Source of the DNA: CAVSEK01 sp963726975
Lineage (GTDB): Bacteria > Actinomycetota > Actinomycetes > Mycobacteriales > SCTD01
Assembly (NCBI GenBank): GCA_963726975.1
Contig: CAVSEK010000003.1
Location: 1 to 44,044 of the forward strand
Direction: 5' to 3'
DNA: 44,044 bases
Part shown: piece after piece, positions 9,650-17,075 of the stretch
How the letters are laid out: each line of letters opens with the position of its first letter
How positions within the stretch are numbered: position 1 is the stretch's first letter
Position numbers and translations under genes: made by a program
The notes under the pieces: generated by a model
What the model saw: only the letters and a program-made list of their open reading frames with translations
What the model was told of the DNA's origin: nothing
Database searches by the model: none

Positions 9650-9705
9650 GCCCGTCGTCCACAGCCCGGCTCCACGCAGGCCCGCGGACTCGTACGATCC
9701 GCGAC

Positions 9706-10243
9706 GTGCGGAACGTCCTCGTCCTCCTGCTCGGGTTGGCGCTCAGCGGGTGCAGCAGTGGTGGTGGTGGTGGGGCGGGCCCGTGGCCCTGCCGCCGGTG
9801 ACCTCGGCGCCGTCGGTGAGCCCGACGGTCAGCGTGGCCGAGGAGCGGCTCGAGGAGACGCCCGCTGGTGCGGAGGAGTTCGCTCGTCGGTTCTTCGATG
9901 CCTTCAACGATGCGTACCGTCGGATGGACCCGCAGCCCATCGCGGAGTTGAGCACTGCCGCATGTCAGGCATGTGCGGGGATGGTCTAATGACTTGACGA
10001 GAACCCGAAGCGCTAAGGTGAACCTACATCGGCGGGCAGGTGGTATCACTAGCGTGGCAGCGCCTCCAGTTGAAACCGGTGCGACAGACGTCTTGGTGCA
10101 ATACGCAGTATCGGAGCTGATCCTCGTAAAGGCCGACGGTACCCGGTGAAGTAGTCGTCTCATCGAAGAGCGATGACATCAGTAATCATGCGCGTCATTG
10201 GTCGGGCTCGGGCTGGCGAGTTGGGGAGGTGTCGGTAACATGA
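9706..10243 (+). CDS. DUF6318-family lipoprotein (frameshifted)
   Basis: The GTG at 9706 opens a short lipoprotein signal ending in LALSGC, so the Cys would be lipidated. A frame change after the Gly run (near 9770) leads to the DUF6318-like core AEERLEETPAGAEEFARRFF and AELSTAACQACAGMV. A TAA at 9988 interrupts it; dropping one T there restores reading through VQYAVSELILVKADGT. A further shift near 10148 leads to GEVVVSSKSDDISNHARHWS and GWRVGEVSVT, then TGA at 10241-10243. With three repairs the protein is about 175 residues. The function of DUF6318 is unknown. From about 9950 the base composition drops visibly. The next gene overlaps the stop by ATGA. Decay or sequence error are both possible. 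Confidence 0.6.
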
Positions 10244-11127
10244 GTGCCCGATGGAGGGCTCGTGAAACTCGAGTCCCTGGTTCTTTGGCTCTTGTCTTCG
10301 TAAGCGGTCTTGCCATGCCCGCGCTCGGCCCTTGGCTGCGTGTGAGCCTATTGCGATATGCCGAGGGACGAATTGCAAAGTGGGGCTTTGTGCAGCCTCG
10401 GCCGCCGGTCACGGCGGGGCGGGGCGTAGTACCGTATCGCAGATGGCCATCCGATGCTCTTCCAGTACCTTCCTGCTTGCTGTGGGAAATGCGCCTGGAC
10501 GCGCCGGGTCAGTCATGTCCGGGAGCGACCGCGACTTGTCCAACCATAGGTGACGTTCGCTACTGGGTTTTTTCCCGTACCTGGTCCGCGGAGGCCGCTG
10601 GGTATGGGCCATGGCTTAAGCAGGCGGCCCCGCCGTCTGTGTGCGTCAGTCCCGATCTGGTACCCCAGGTCGACCCCCTGGTGGCGGTCTTGGACCGCGT
10701 CCGGTCCGAGTGGAAGTCCTTCGGCTTGCCGGCTGCGGTGGTCACGACCCGCCCGGGCGATCAGACGCTGGCCGGCGCGACGACGCTGTTCTCGACGCCG
10801 ACGCCGCCTCGAGCAGTGTTGCCGCCCAAGGACGTCCTCGGCTACCGCGTGACGCTGACCGTGACCGCGAGCCGCTACGTCTGGGACTTCGGCGACGGCA
10901 GCACGCAGACGGTCCCGGCCGCCACGGGTGCCCCCTCGACGAGGCACGTCTACCGCACTGCTGGGCCGCTGACCGTCACGCTGCGGACCTACTACACGGC
11001 GACGTTCACGATCAACGGCGGGACGGAGGCACTGCCCCTCGCCGGTGAGGCGGACGTGCCGGGCACCCCCACGCCGCTCACGGTCCGCGAAGCCCGCAGC
11101 CAGCTCGAGGCGGGCGCGCAGGGCTGA
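10240..11127 (+). CDS. PKD-domain-like protein paired with DUF6318 lipoprotein
   Basis: A 295-residue protein whose ATG overlaps the stop of the DUF6318 gene (ATGA, 10240-10243). The N-terminal segment has a hydrophobic stretch (GSLALVFVSGLAMPALGPWL) that may be a signal or anchor. The C-terminal half has a PKD-like beta-sandwich: YVWDFGDGSTQ (from about residue 213), STRHVYRTAGPLTVTLRT, then an actinobacterial tail TFTINGG and EARSQLEAG. PKD folds usually serve cell-surface binding; the ligand is unknown. Codon and base use change inside the gene: the first 400 bases are near 55% G+C, while the rest matches the genome, so the gene looks mosaic. It converges on the SDR gene with a 3-base gap. 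Confidence 0.7.
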   Translation: MSARWRARETRVPGSLALVFVSGLAMPALGPWLRVSLLRYAEGRIAKWGFVQPRPPVTAGRGVVPYRRWPSDALPVPSCLLWEMRLDAPGQSCPGATATCPTIGDVRYWVFSRTWSAEAAGYGPWLKQAAPPSVCVSPDLVPQVDPLVAVLDRVRSEWKSFGLPAAVVTTRPGDQTLAGATTLFSTPTPPRAVLPPKDVLGYRVTLTVTASRYVWDFGDGSTQTVPAATGAPSTRHVYRTAGPLTVTLRTYYTATFTINGGTEALPLAGEADVPGTPTPLTVREARSQLEAGAQG

Positions 11128-11130
11128 GCG

Positions 11131-11919
11131 TCAGCGACGCGGCAGCCCGCTGAGGAACACCTGTGAGGCGCGGCGGGGCAACCAGGTCAGCCCCAGCAGC
11201 GCACGCATCCGGCCGGGCAGCACCACATGAGCACGGTCCTGCTGCACAGCGGCCACGACGCGCGCGGCCACGGCGTCCGGCTCGACCGCCACGACGGCCC
11301 GCAGTCGGACAGCCCGGCGGAGCGCGGGGCCGGCCAGGTGGTGGCGGAGGATGTCGCCGTACATCTCGGTGTCCACCGGTCCGAGCTCGACCAGCGTGGT
11401 GCCGACGCCCGAGCCGGCCAGCTCGAGCCGCAGGGCGCCGGTGAAGTGCGACAGGCCGGCCTTGGACGCGCAGTAGGGCCCCATGCCGGCGGCGAGCACG
11501 GTCGAGAAGCCCGACGACACGTTGACCAGCCGCCCACGCCGCCGCTGCAGCATGCCCGGCAGGACCTGCCTGCACAGCTCGGCAGCTGCCACGAGGTTGA
11601 CCTGCAGCACCGTCTCCAGCTCCTGCGCCGACAGGCTCGAGACGGCGCCCGTGCCGTCGACCCCTGCAGCGTTGACGAGCACGTCCACCGGCCCGAGCTC
11701 GGCCTCGGCGCGCTCGACCACCCCGCGCCGCTGCTCAGGGTCGCCGAGGTCGGCGACGAGCGCCCGCCCGCCGATCTGGTCGGCCACGGCCCCCAGGCTG
11801 TCGCGTGAACGGGCGAGGACGGTGACGACCGCGCCGGCCCCCGCTGCCCGGACCGCGATGTCCCGGCCGATGCCCCTCGAGGCGCCGGTCACGAGGACGT
11901 GGGCCCCCGTCAGGTCCAC
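11131..11919 (-). CDS. Short-chain dehydrogenase/reductase
   Basis: A 262-residue classical SDR with cofactor motif TGASRGIG near the N-terminus, structural NAAG, the Ser preceding GFSTVLAAG, and active-site YCASK. An arginine after the glycine motif (ARSR) suggests NADP(H), which is an inference. It probably acts as a cytosolic oxidoreductase on an unknown substrate. It starts 28 bases downstream of the lexA stop on the same strand, so it may be co-transcribed with lexA and thereby DNA-damage responsive. Confidence 0.85.
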   Translation of the reverse strand: MDLTGAHVLVTGASRGIGRDIAVRAAGAGAVVTVLARSRDSLGAVADQIGGRALVADLGDPEQRRGVVERAEAELGPVDVLVNAAGVDGTGAVSSLSAQELETVLQVNLVAAAELCRQVLPGMLQRRRGRLVNVSSGFSTVLAAGMGPYCASKAGLSHFTGALRLELAGSGVGTTLVELGPVDTEMYGDILRHHLAGPALRRAVRLRAVVAVEPDAVAARVVAAVQQDRAHVVLPGRMRALLGLTWLPRRASQVFLSGLPRR

Positions 11920-11947
11920 GTCGTCCCCCGCTGTGCGGGCAGGGCGT

Positions 11948-12652
11948 TCACACCTTCCGCAACACGGTGACGACGCGACCCAGCACCACGGCGGCGTCGC
12001 CGGAGATGGGCGCGTAGGCCGCGTTCTGCGGCAGCAGCCAGACGTGCCCGTCGCGCTTCCGGTAGGTCTTGACCGTGGCCTCGCCGTCGATCATGGCGGC
12101 GACGATCTCGCCGTTGTCGGCCGTCGGCTGCTGACGGACGACGACCCAGTCGCCGTCGGCGATCGCGACGTCGACCATGGAGTCGCCGACGACGCGCAGC
12201 AGGAACAGGGTGCCGCTCCCGACCAGCTCGCGGGGGAGCGGGAAGACGTCCTCCACCGCCTGCTCGGCGAGGATCGGCCCGCCCGCGGCGATCCGGCCGA
12301 GGACCGGCACGTAGGCCGGCTGCGGGTGCGCAGCGTTGCGCTCCGCCTCGTCGGTCTCCCGCTGCGCAGCGGCCGCGGGGTCGGCCGGGAGCCGGACGTC
12401 GACCGCCCGAGGGCGACTGGGGTCGCGGCGCAGGAAGCCCTTCTTCTGCAGCATCGCCAGCTGGTGGGAGACGCTCGACGTGCTCGTCAGCCCCACCGCC
12501 TCCCCGATCTCGCGGACGGTGGGCGGGTAGCCGCGCCGCTCGACGGAGTCGCGGATCACCTCGAGCACCTTGCGCTGCCGCACCGTCAAGCCGGACTCGT
12601 CAGCCGGACCCTCCGGCAGGTCCCGCACGGTCCCGCGGTCCTTCGTCGTCAC
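11948..12652 (-). CDS. lexA: LexA SOS repressor
   Basis: Transcriptional repressor of the DNA-damage response that self-cleaves on RecA filaments. The 234-residue protein has an N-terminal winged HTH (TVREIGEAVGLTSTSSVSHQ) with an extra N-terminal arm typical of actinobacteria. The cleavage bond is Ala123-Gly124 in RIAAGGP. The Ser/Lys dyad is Ser158 (VVGDSM) and Lys195 (ATVKTYRK); their 37-residue spacing equals that of the E. coli protein. The GTG at 12652 is preceded by GGAGGAG and is preferred to longer starts that would run into the operator region. Two LexA boxes upstream indicate autoregulation and control of the divergent LysM gene. Confidence 0.97.
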   Translation of the reverse strand: MTTKDRGTVRDLPEGPADESGLTVRQRKVLEVIRDSVERRGYPPTVREIGEAVGLTSTSSVSHQLAMLQKKGFLRRDPSRPRAVDVRLPADPAAAAQRETDEAERNAAHPQPAYVPVLGRIAAGGPILAEQAVEDVFPLPRELVGSGTLFLLRVVGDSMVDVAIADGDWVVVRQQPTADNGEIVAAMIDGEATVKTYRKRDGHVWLLPQNAAYAPISGDAAVVLGRVVTVLRKV

Positions 12653-12725
12653 TGGGGCTCCTCCACGTGTCGGGGTCGGCCGCCCCGAGATCACGTCCGG
12701 AAGGTAGCCCCGCAGCGCGGCCAGA

Positions 12726-12741
12726 TCAAACACCTGTTCGA
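12726..12741. promoter_or_regulatory. LexA (SOS) box, lexA-proximal
   Basis: TCAAACACCTGTTCGA matches the actinobacterial SOS box TCGAAC-N4-GTTCGA with one mismatch, in the third base. It lies 74 bases upstream of the lexA GTG, in the right place for autoregulation. Confidence 0.7.
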
Positions 12742-12794
12742 ACGTGTCGCGACTTTGTCGGACCGGTGCGGTACAACTTCGCGCAGACGTTCGA

Positions 12795-12810
12795 TCGAAC
12801 GCCCGTTCGG
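12795..12810. promoter_or_regulatory. LexA (SOS) box, LysM-gene-proximal
   Basis: TCGAACGCCCGTTCGG matches TCGAAC-N4-GTTCGA with one mismatch at the last base and contains a perfect GAAC-N4-GTTC core. It lies 37 bases before the ATG of the LysM gene and should place that gene under LexA. Confidence 0.85.
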
Positions 12811-12846
12811 GTAGGCCGAGGGCGTGGTGGACCGGAGGAGACGCAC

Positions 12847-13209
12847 ATGAACGGCACAGCACTGCAGGGCTCGGTCTCGTCGCGCAGCACGGCTCGCCCC
12901 GAGCGGCGACCCGGCGTGCACCTCACCGGTCGCGGGCGCTTCGTGGTCACCGCGCTGCTGGCCCTGCTGCTGCTCGCGGCCTTCGCCGTCGGTCGGTCGG
13001 CGAGCAGCCAGGCAGCGGTGGAGCCGGGCGAGCGCCCGGTCCTGACGCAGGTCACCGTCGAGCAGGGCGACACGCTGTGGTCGGTGGCTCGCCGCGTCGC
13101 GCCTCAGCGTGACCCCCGCGACGTCGTCGAGCAGCTCCGCCGGCTCAACCACCTGACGACGGCTCGCCTCCAGGTGGGGCAGCAGCTGCTCCTGCCCGAA
13201 GTCGTCTGA
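12847..13209 (+). CDS. LysM membrane protein, probable SOS cell-division suppressor
   Basis: A 120-residue protein with a basic cytoplasmic N-terminus (about 35 residues), one membrane helix (VVTALLALLLLAAFAVG) and a C-terminal LysM domain (VEQGDTLWSVARRVAP, then LTTARLQVGQQLLLP) facing the cell wall. The ATG has a good GGAGGAG site. It is transcribed away from lexA, with a LexA box 37 bases before its start. The same arrangement occurs in M. tuberculosis (Rv2719c/ChiZ) and Corynebacterium (DivS), whose products halt division after DNA damage. The role here is inferred from that synteny, domain order and the operator. No hydrolase domain is visible. Confidence 0.85.
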   Translation: MNGTALQGSVSSRSTARPERRPGVHLTGRGRFVVTALLALLLLAAFAVGRSASSQAAVEPGERPVLTQVTVEQGDTLWSVARRVAPQRDPRDVVEQLRRLNHLTTARLQVGQQLLLPEVV

Positions 13210-13306
13210 AGCCGTTCCCTGCCGCCCGCGGATGCGTCATCATGGTCGCGATCGGGACGAGCCCGACCAGTCGGGCCACCGGCACCGTCGACGACGAGGA
13301 GCCGCC

Positions 13307-14497
13307 GTGAGCGTGCGCCGCTGGACCGCCCTGACCGCGACGGGCGCAGCGGCCGCGGTGTCGATCGCGGTGGGCAGCGCGGCCGCGGCGCAGTCGGCCC
13401 CCGCCGGCGCCGGGCAGCTGCAGGCGTACGTGGTGACGCTGTCCGAGGGCAGCGCCGCCCCCGACGTCCTCGCTGGCCGCGCCGCGGCCCTGGGCGGGCG
13501 CCGCGGGGTCGTCTTCGACAGTGCCGTGCGCGGCTTCTCCGTGGTCCTGCCGACGCGTGCGCTCGCGAGGCTGCGCGCGCTGCCGGGTGTCGCTGCCGTG
13601 GAGCCGGACGGCGTCGTGCAGGCGACCTCGGTGCAGGGCCAGCCCCCCTCCTACGGGCTGGACCGCGTCGACCAGCGCTCCCTGCCCCTCAACGGGTCCT
13701 ACCGCTACCGGGGGACGGGCAGCGGCGTCACGGCCTACGTCGTCGACACGGGGGTGCGGCTCCGCCACGAGGACTTCGGCGGACGGGCGGTCACCGGCGT
13801 CGACCTCGTCGACGGCGGCCCGGCCAGCGACTGCAACGGGCACGGCACCCACGTGGCGGGCACCCTCGGAGGTGCTGTCGCCGGGGTCGCCAAGGGCGTC
13901 CGGCTGGTCAGCGTCCGCGTCCTGGACTGCGGGGGCTACGGCACGATCTCCGACGTGGTCGCCGGGCTCGACTGGGTCGTGCGGGACCACGTCGCGGGGG
14001 AGCCGGCCGTGGCCAACCTCTCCCTGAACGCGGCCGCGTCCCCGGCGCTCGACCAGGCCGTCCAGGCCGCCGTGGCCGACGGGGTGCTGGTGATCGTCGC
14101 GGCGGGCAACGCCGCGGTCGCAGGCGGCGGCGTGAGCGGCGCTGCCGACGCCTGCAACAGCTCTCCCGCCCGCGTCCGGTCCGTCCTGACCGTCGGGGCG
14201 ACGACCAGGTCCGACGCGCGCGCCGACTACTCGAACGGCGGCCCCTGCCTCGACCTGTTCGCTCCGGGCAGCGACGTCGTCTCGGACTGGTCCTCCAGCA
14301 ACACGGCGACGCAGGTGCTGTCCGGCACGTCCATGGCGGCGCCGCACGTCGCGGGGATCGCCGCGCTCTACCTGCAGGCGCACCGCGCCGCCACACCCGC
14401 GCAGGTCGCGCAGGCCGTGGTGGCGGGGGCGACGGCGGGCAAGGTCAAGAACGCCGGGGCGGGCTCGCCGAACCTGCTGGCCTTCAGCCGGTTCTAG
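13307..14497 (+). CDS. Secreted S8 subtilisin-family protease
   Basis: A 396-residue preproprotein: signal peptide (about 1-27, ending in Ala-rich VGSAAAAQSA), an I9 inhibitor propeptide (LQAYVVTLSEGSAAPDVLAG to VAAVEPDG), and a proteinase K/aqualysin-like catalytic domain. The triad is Asp147 (VVDTGVR), His179 (GHGTHVAG) and Ser342 (SGTSMAAPH). YGLDRVDQRSLPLNGSYRY marks the mature N-terminus. It is exported and self-processed, with a general protein-degrading role. The GTG at 13307 follows GAGGAG; an in-frame ATG at 13232 would add a charged leader before the signal peptide and is unlikely. The stop overlaps the stop of the convergent phosphodiesterase gene in CTAG (14494-14497). Confidence 0.95.
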   Translation: MSVRRWTALTATGAAAAVSIAVGSAAAAQSAPAGAGQLQAYVVTLSEGSAAPDVLAGRAAALGGRRGVVFDSAVRGFSVVLPTRALARLRALPGVAAVEPDGVVQATSVQGQPPSYGLDRVDQRSLPLNGSYRYRGTGSGVTAYVVDTGVRLRHEDFGGRAVTGVDLVDGGPASDCNGHGTHVAGTLGGAVAGVAKGVRLVSVRVLDCGGYGTISDVVAGLDWVVRDHVAGEPAVANLSLNAAASPALDQAVQAAVADGVLVIVAAGNAAVAGGGVSGAADACNSSPARVRSVLTVGATTRSDARADYSNGGPCLDLFAPGSDVVSDWSSSNTATQVLSGTSMAAPHVAGIAALYLQAHRAATPAQVAQAVVAGATAGKVKNAGAGSPNLLAFSRF

Positions 14498-15180
14498 TCG
14501 CGGGTCCGCGCTGCGAGCACGGCGAGGTCGTCGCAGATGACCGCGCCGACGCCGGCGGCCACCACCTGGTCGTACTCCGCGACCGTGTCGACGGGCCAGG
14601 TGAGCACCACCTCGGCGTGCGCCCGCAGTCGCGCGACGCGCTCCTCGGTGACGTGCTCGCGGTGCAGGCACGCGCCCCAGCTGCCCAGGCGCCCGATCCG
14701 CCGCTCGAGGCGCGCCACCTCCACGCGGTTGCGCGCCGAGTGCACGACGCGGACCTCGGGGTCGGAACGGAAGACGGCCAGCGCCCGCCAGGCGCGACCG
14801 CAGACGGTGTAGCTGCCCCACCCCCGCATCCCGTCCCGGACCCGGTGGCCCAGCCACGGCTGCCACCCCTTGAGGTCGAGCAGCAGCGGTGCGTCCCGGG
14901 GGAGGTCGGCGAGCAGGTCGGGCAGCAGGACCCGGGGCTCGCGCACGAGGTACCAGCGCTCCCAGAGCCACGGCAGCGGGCCCAGGCTCTTGGCGTGCCG
15001 CACCTCCAGCCGGCCCCAGCGCAGGTGCACGTCGAGCTCGAGCAGGTCGCAGCCCGCGGTGAGGGCCGAGCGGGCGCGGCCCGGGTCGTTGCCCGCGCGG
15101 TGCGCCACGAGCAGGACGCCAGGTGCGCGCGCGGGCTCGTCCACGGCGGGCATGCTGCCCGACGCGCAGCCGGACGTCAC
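14494..15180 (-). CDS. Glycerophosphodiester phosphodiesterase-like protein
   Basis: A compact 228-residue TIM-barrel protein of the GDPD family, which hydrolyses glycerophosphodiesters to glycerol-3-phosphate and an alcohol. Visible motifs are the N-terminal VAHRAGND, the metal-binding DLLELDVHL, VRHAKSL, LLLDLKGW, and the C-terminal VLTWPVDTVAEY followed by GVGAVICDD. The usual second HD near LEVRH is altered, so activity is not certain. The GTG at 15180 overlaps the stop of the upstream flippase gene (GTGA) and is chosen for that coupling; an ATG at 15153 is the alternative. Pairing with a membrane flippase-like protein suggests a role in lipid turnover. Confidence 0.8.
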   Translation of the reverse strand: MTSGCASGSMPAVDEPARAPGVLLVAHRAGNDPGRARSALTAGCDLLELDVHLRWGRLEVRHAKSLGPLPWLWERWYLVREPRVLLPDLLADLPRDAPLLLDLKGWQPWLGHRVRDGMRGWGSYTVCGRAWRALAVFRSDPEVRVVHSARNRVEVARLERRIGRLGSWGACLHREHVTEERVARLRAHAEVVLTWPVDTVAEYDQVVAAGVGAVICDDLAVLAARTRD

Positions 15181-16097
15181 GACGCCGCGACCGGCAGGGC
15201 TCCGGTCCGGCCTCGAGCCGCGGCGCGTCGCCGGACCAGCAGGCAGCCGCCTCCGAGCAGGATCGCCGGGCCCCAGGCGGCGACGGCGACCAGGCTCACG
15301 GCACCCACGGCCGAGCCGAGCGGCACGCCCAGGGAGACCAGGCCCGCCACCAGGGCGCCCTCCTTCGGGCCGGCCCCGTGCAGCCCCGGGAGCAGCCCCG
15401 CGACCTGACCGGCGCCGAAGACGGTCACGAGCTCCAGCGGCGCCACGCTGGCACCGGTGGCCGCCACGCCGCCGAGCAGCAGCAGCAGCAGGGTCGCCTG
15501 GTAGCCGACCGACAGCGCCAGGCCCTGGGCCAGGCGGCCGGCCGGCGGGCGGGGTCGTCCGGCCAGCAGTGCGGGGTGCCGCCGGCGGACCACGACGAGC
15601 AGTCCCACGCTCCCGGCGAGGACCAGGCCGCCCACCACGGCGACGCGGGGCGGGAGCGAGGCGCCGGCCAGCAGCACGAAGACGGCGGTGCCGACAGCCC
15701 CCAGCACGCGGTCCAGCGCCACGTCCGCGATCCCGGTGGCCCGGTCCAGCCCCAGTCCCCGCAGCTGCGCGACCCTCCACACGTCCGCTGCGGCGTGCCC
15801 CGGGCTGAGCAGGCCGAGCAGCTCGCCCTCGGCGTAGACGCGCAGGTGCCACCGGCGACCCCGGCCGCTCACCGACACGCCGTGCCAGCGCAGGGGACAC
15901 AGCACGTACTTGCCGAGCAGCCACGGGACGGACCCGAGCAGCACGGGGCCGGGTCGGAGCCGGGGGAGCCGGCTGACTTCCCACACGGCCACGGCGAGGG
16001 TGAGGACCAGCACTGCCAGGACGGCCGGGCGGCTGCTCGCCGCGCGGCGCAGGGCCCCGGCCGACCGTGCGACGAGAGCAGGCACGGGCAGCTCCAC
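15177..16097 (-). CDS. Flippase-like integral membrane protein (LPG synthase TM-domain type)
   Basis: A 306-residue polytopic membrane protein with about eight hydrophobic segments, for example VLAVLVLTLAVAVWEVSRL, AVVGGLVLAGSVGLLVVV and LVSLGVPLGSAVGAVSLVAV. The segment GQVAGLLPGLHGAGPKEGAL matches the UPF0104/lysylphosphatidylglycerol-synthase transmembrane family, whose members move lipids or glycolipids across the membrane. No aminoacyl-transferase domain is attached. The GTG at 16097 is the likely start; longer frames upstream run through non-conserved sequence. It is coupled to the following phosphodiesterase gene by a four-base overlap. Confidence 0.75.
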   Translation of the reverse strand: MELPVPALVARSAGALRRAASSRPAVLAVLVLTLAVAVWEVSRLPRLRPGPVLLGSVPWLLGKYVLCPLRWHGVSVSGRGRRWHLRVYAEGELLGLLSPGHAAADVWRVAQLRGLGLDRATGIADVALDRVLGAVGTAVFVLLAGASLPPRVAVVGGLVLAGSVGLLVVVRRRHPALLAGRPRPPAGRLAQGLALSVGYQATLLLLLLGGVAATGASVAPLELVTVFGAGQVAGLLPGLHGAGPKEGALVAGLVSLGVPLGSAVGAVSLVAVAAWGPAILLGGGCLLVRRRAAARGRTGALPVAAS

Positions 16098-16362
16098 GGG
16101 TCGGTGCGTCGGGGGTCTTCCTGCGTGTCGACCCGGGACACCCGGACCTGGAGCCGCGGACCGTTCTTGTCGGACCCCGGTGCCACCGTCCAGGTCGTGC
16201 ACCTCGACCCGCCCCGCGGCCGGCGCCCGCCGAGGGCGACACGCCGGGACGGCGCGCGTCTGCGCCGGCCCGACCCGTCGCCGACCTGCGCTTTCCCGCC
16301 GGAGACCGACCCGGTCCGCGATCCGCGCTTGCCCAACCCCTCGTGGGGCCCTACTGTCGCCG

Positions 16363-16378
16363 ACACCACATCTAGTGC
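16363..16378. promoter_or_regulatory. NrdR box 1
   Basis: ACACCACATCTAGTGC fits the NrdR consensus acaCwAtATaTwGtgt at all the strongly conserved bases (C4, A6, A8, T9, T11, G13). It overlaps the predicted transcription start, so NrdR bound to dATP/ATP would block the promoter. Confidence 0.75.
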
Positions 16379-16393
16379 TTACAACGGTGTAGT

Positions 16394-16409
16394 TCTCCAC
16401 ATCCTGTGG
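16394..16409. promoter_or_regulatory. NrdR box 2 (weaker)
   Basis: TTCTCCACATCCTGTG-type sequence starting exactly 31 bases after box 1, the spacing (three helical turns) usual for paired NrdR boxes. It keeps the C, A, AT and G positions but has C for the conserved T at position 11. The spacing is the main support. Confidence 0.45.
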
Positions 16410-16414
16410 AGGAG

Positions 16415-16436
16415 GTCCTCCACAGCTGTGGAGGAC
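16415..16436. repeat. 22-bp perfect palindrome before nrdR
   Basis: The arms GTCCTCCACAG and CTGTGGAGGAC meet with no spacer. Half of the element (TCCACA/TGTGGA) is repeated just upstream at 16396-16410 as a looser inverted repeat. It lies 25 bases before the nrdR start. It could be an operator for an unknown dimeric regulator or an mRNA hairpin. Confidence 0.7.
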
Positions 16437-16460
16437 GACAGCCCGAGAGGAGGTGCACCG

Positions 16461-16972
16461 GTGCGCTGCCCGTACTGCCGGTCCGCCGACTCCCGGGTCG
16501 TGGACAGCCGCGAGACGAGCGACGGTGACGCCATCCGGCGGCGCCGGTCGTGCCCGCAGTGCGGCCGGCGCTTCACCACGGTCGAGGAGACCTCCTTGGC
16601 CGTGGTGAAGCGCTCCGGGGTGACCGAGCCGTTCAGCCGGGCCAAGGTCGTCAGCGGTGTCCGCAAGGCGTGCCAGGGACGACCTGTGGACGAGGACGCG
16701 CTCGCGCTGCTCGCCCAGCGGGTCGAGGAGGCCGTCCGCGGCGGAGGTGTCGCCGAGGTCCCGGCCCACGAGGTCGGCCTGGCGATCCTCGCCCCCTGCG
16801 GGAGCTCGACGAGGTCGCCTACCTGCGCTTCGCCAGCGTCTACCGCTCCTTCGAGTCGCTGGCCGACTTCGAGGCCGAGATCACCGCCCTGCGAGCCGGG
16901 CACGGGCCCGTTCCCGACCGTCCCGCTCCCTCCGACGCGGGGCCGCCGGGCCGCGCGCTGGCCCCCGCCTGA
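16461..16972 (+). CDS. nrdR: Transcriptional repressor NrdR (frameshift)
   Basis: Zinc-ribbon/ATP-cone repressor of ribonucleotide reductase genes, sensing dATP against ATP. Zinc ligands are Cys3, Cys6 (VRCPYC) and Cys31, Cys34 (SCPQCGRRF). The ATP-cone starts near residue 46 (AVVKRSGVTEPFSRAKVV). The frame breaks at about 16793-16797 in a CCCCC run. Adding one C gives LAPLRELDEVAYLRFASVYR, the expected C-terminal helix, and a stop at 16970-16972, for about 170 residues. An error in the sequence is much more likely than a real mutation. The GTG at 16461 follows GAGGAGG. nrdJ starts 103 bases downstream on the same strand. Confidence 0.93.
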
Positions 16973-17025
16973 CCCCTCCGCACGTCCTCCTGCACCCGCC
17001 CACCCGGGCGCCCTGCCGGTGAATG

Positions 17026-17040
17026 CCGCGCGCTGCGCGG
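17026..17040 (+). repeat. Small hairpin between nrdR and nrdJ
   Basis: A 6-bp perfect stem (CCGCGC/GCGCGG) with loop GCT is followed by TTGTTGT. It may be a weak terminator or a leader hairpin that tunes nrdJ relative to nrdR; the sequence alone does not decide. Confidence 0.35.
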
Positions 17041-17075
17041 TTGTTGTACATCCACGACACGAGAAGAGGACCTCC

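Larger units (their letters stand above)
16098..16460. promoter_or_regulatory. nrdR-nrdJ upstream region with promoter
   Basis: This 363-base stretch has no convincing gene. The distal 16098-16320 shows nothing beyond the presumed promoter of the minus-strand flippase gene. A promoter-like pair sits at 16329-16334 (TTGCCC) and 16352-16357 (TACTGT) with 17-bp spacing, and the spacer contains a small CCCC/GGGG hairpin. The predicted start site falls at the first NrdR box. Two NrdR boxes and a 22-bp palindrome follow before the nrdR ribosome-binding site (GAGAGGAGG near 16445-16453). Confidence 0.6.

Noticed and set aside
16396..16436. DnaA boxes (TCCACA/TGTGGA repeats)
   Set aside because: Only the CCACA half is present; no TTATCCACA or TTGTCCACA 9-mer, and no replication genes nearby.
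16098..16460. Cobalamin riboswitch before the B12-dependent reductase
   Set aside because: No B12-box-like sequence or conserved core is visible; the region is explained by a promoter, NrdR boxes and a palindrome.
15123..17075. Long open frame upstream of and in phase with nrdJ
   Set aside because: It crosses the flippase, nrdR and promoter region and has low-complexity Arg/Pro-rich composition. NrdJ homologues start at the ATG at 17076, which has a ribosome-binding site.
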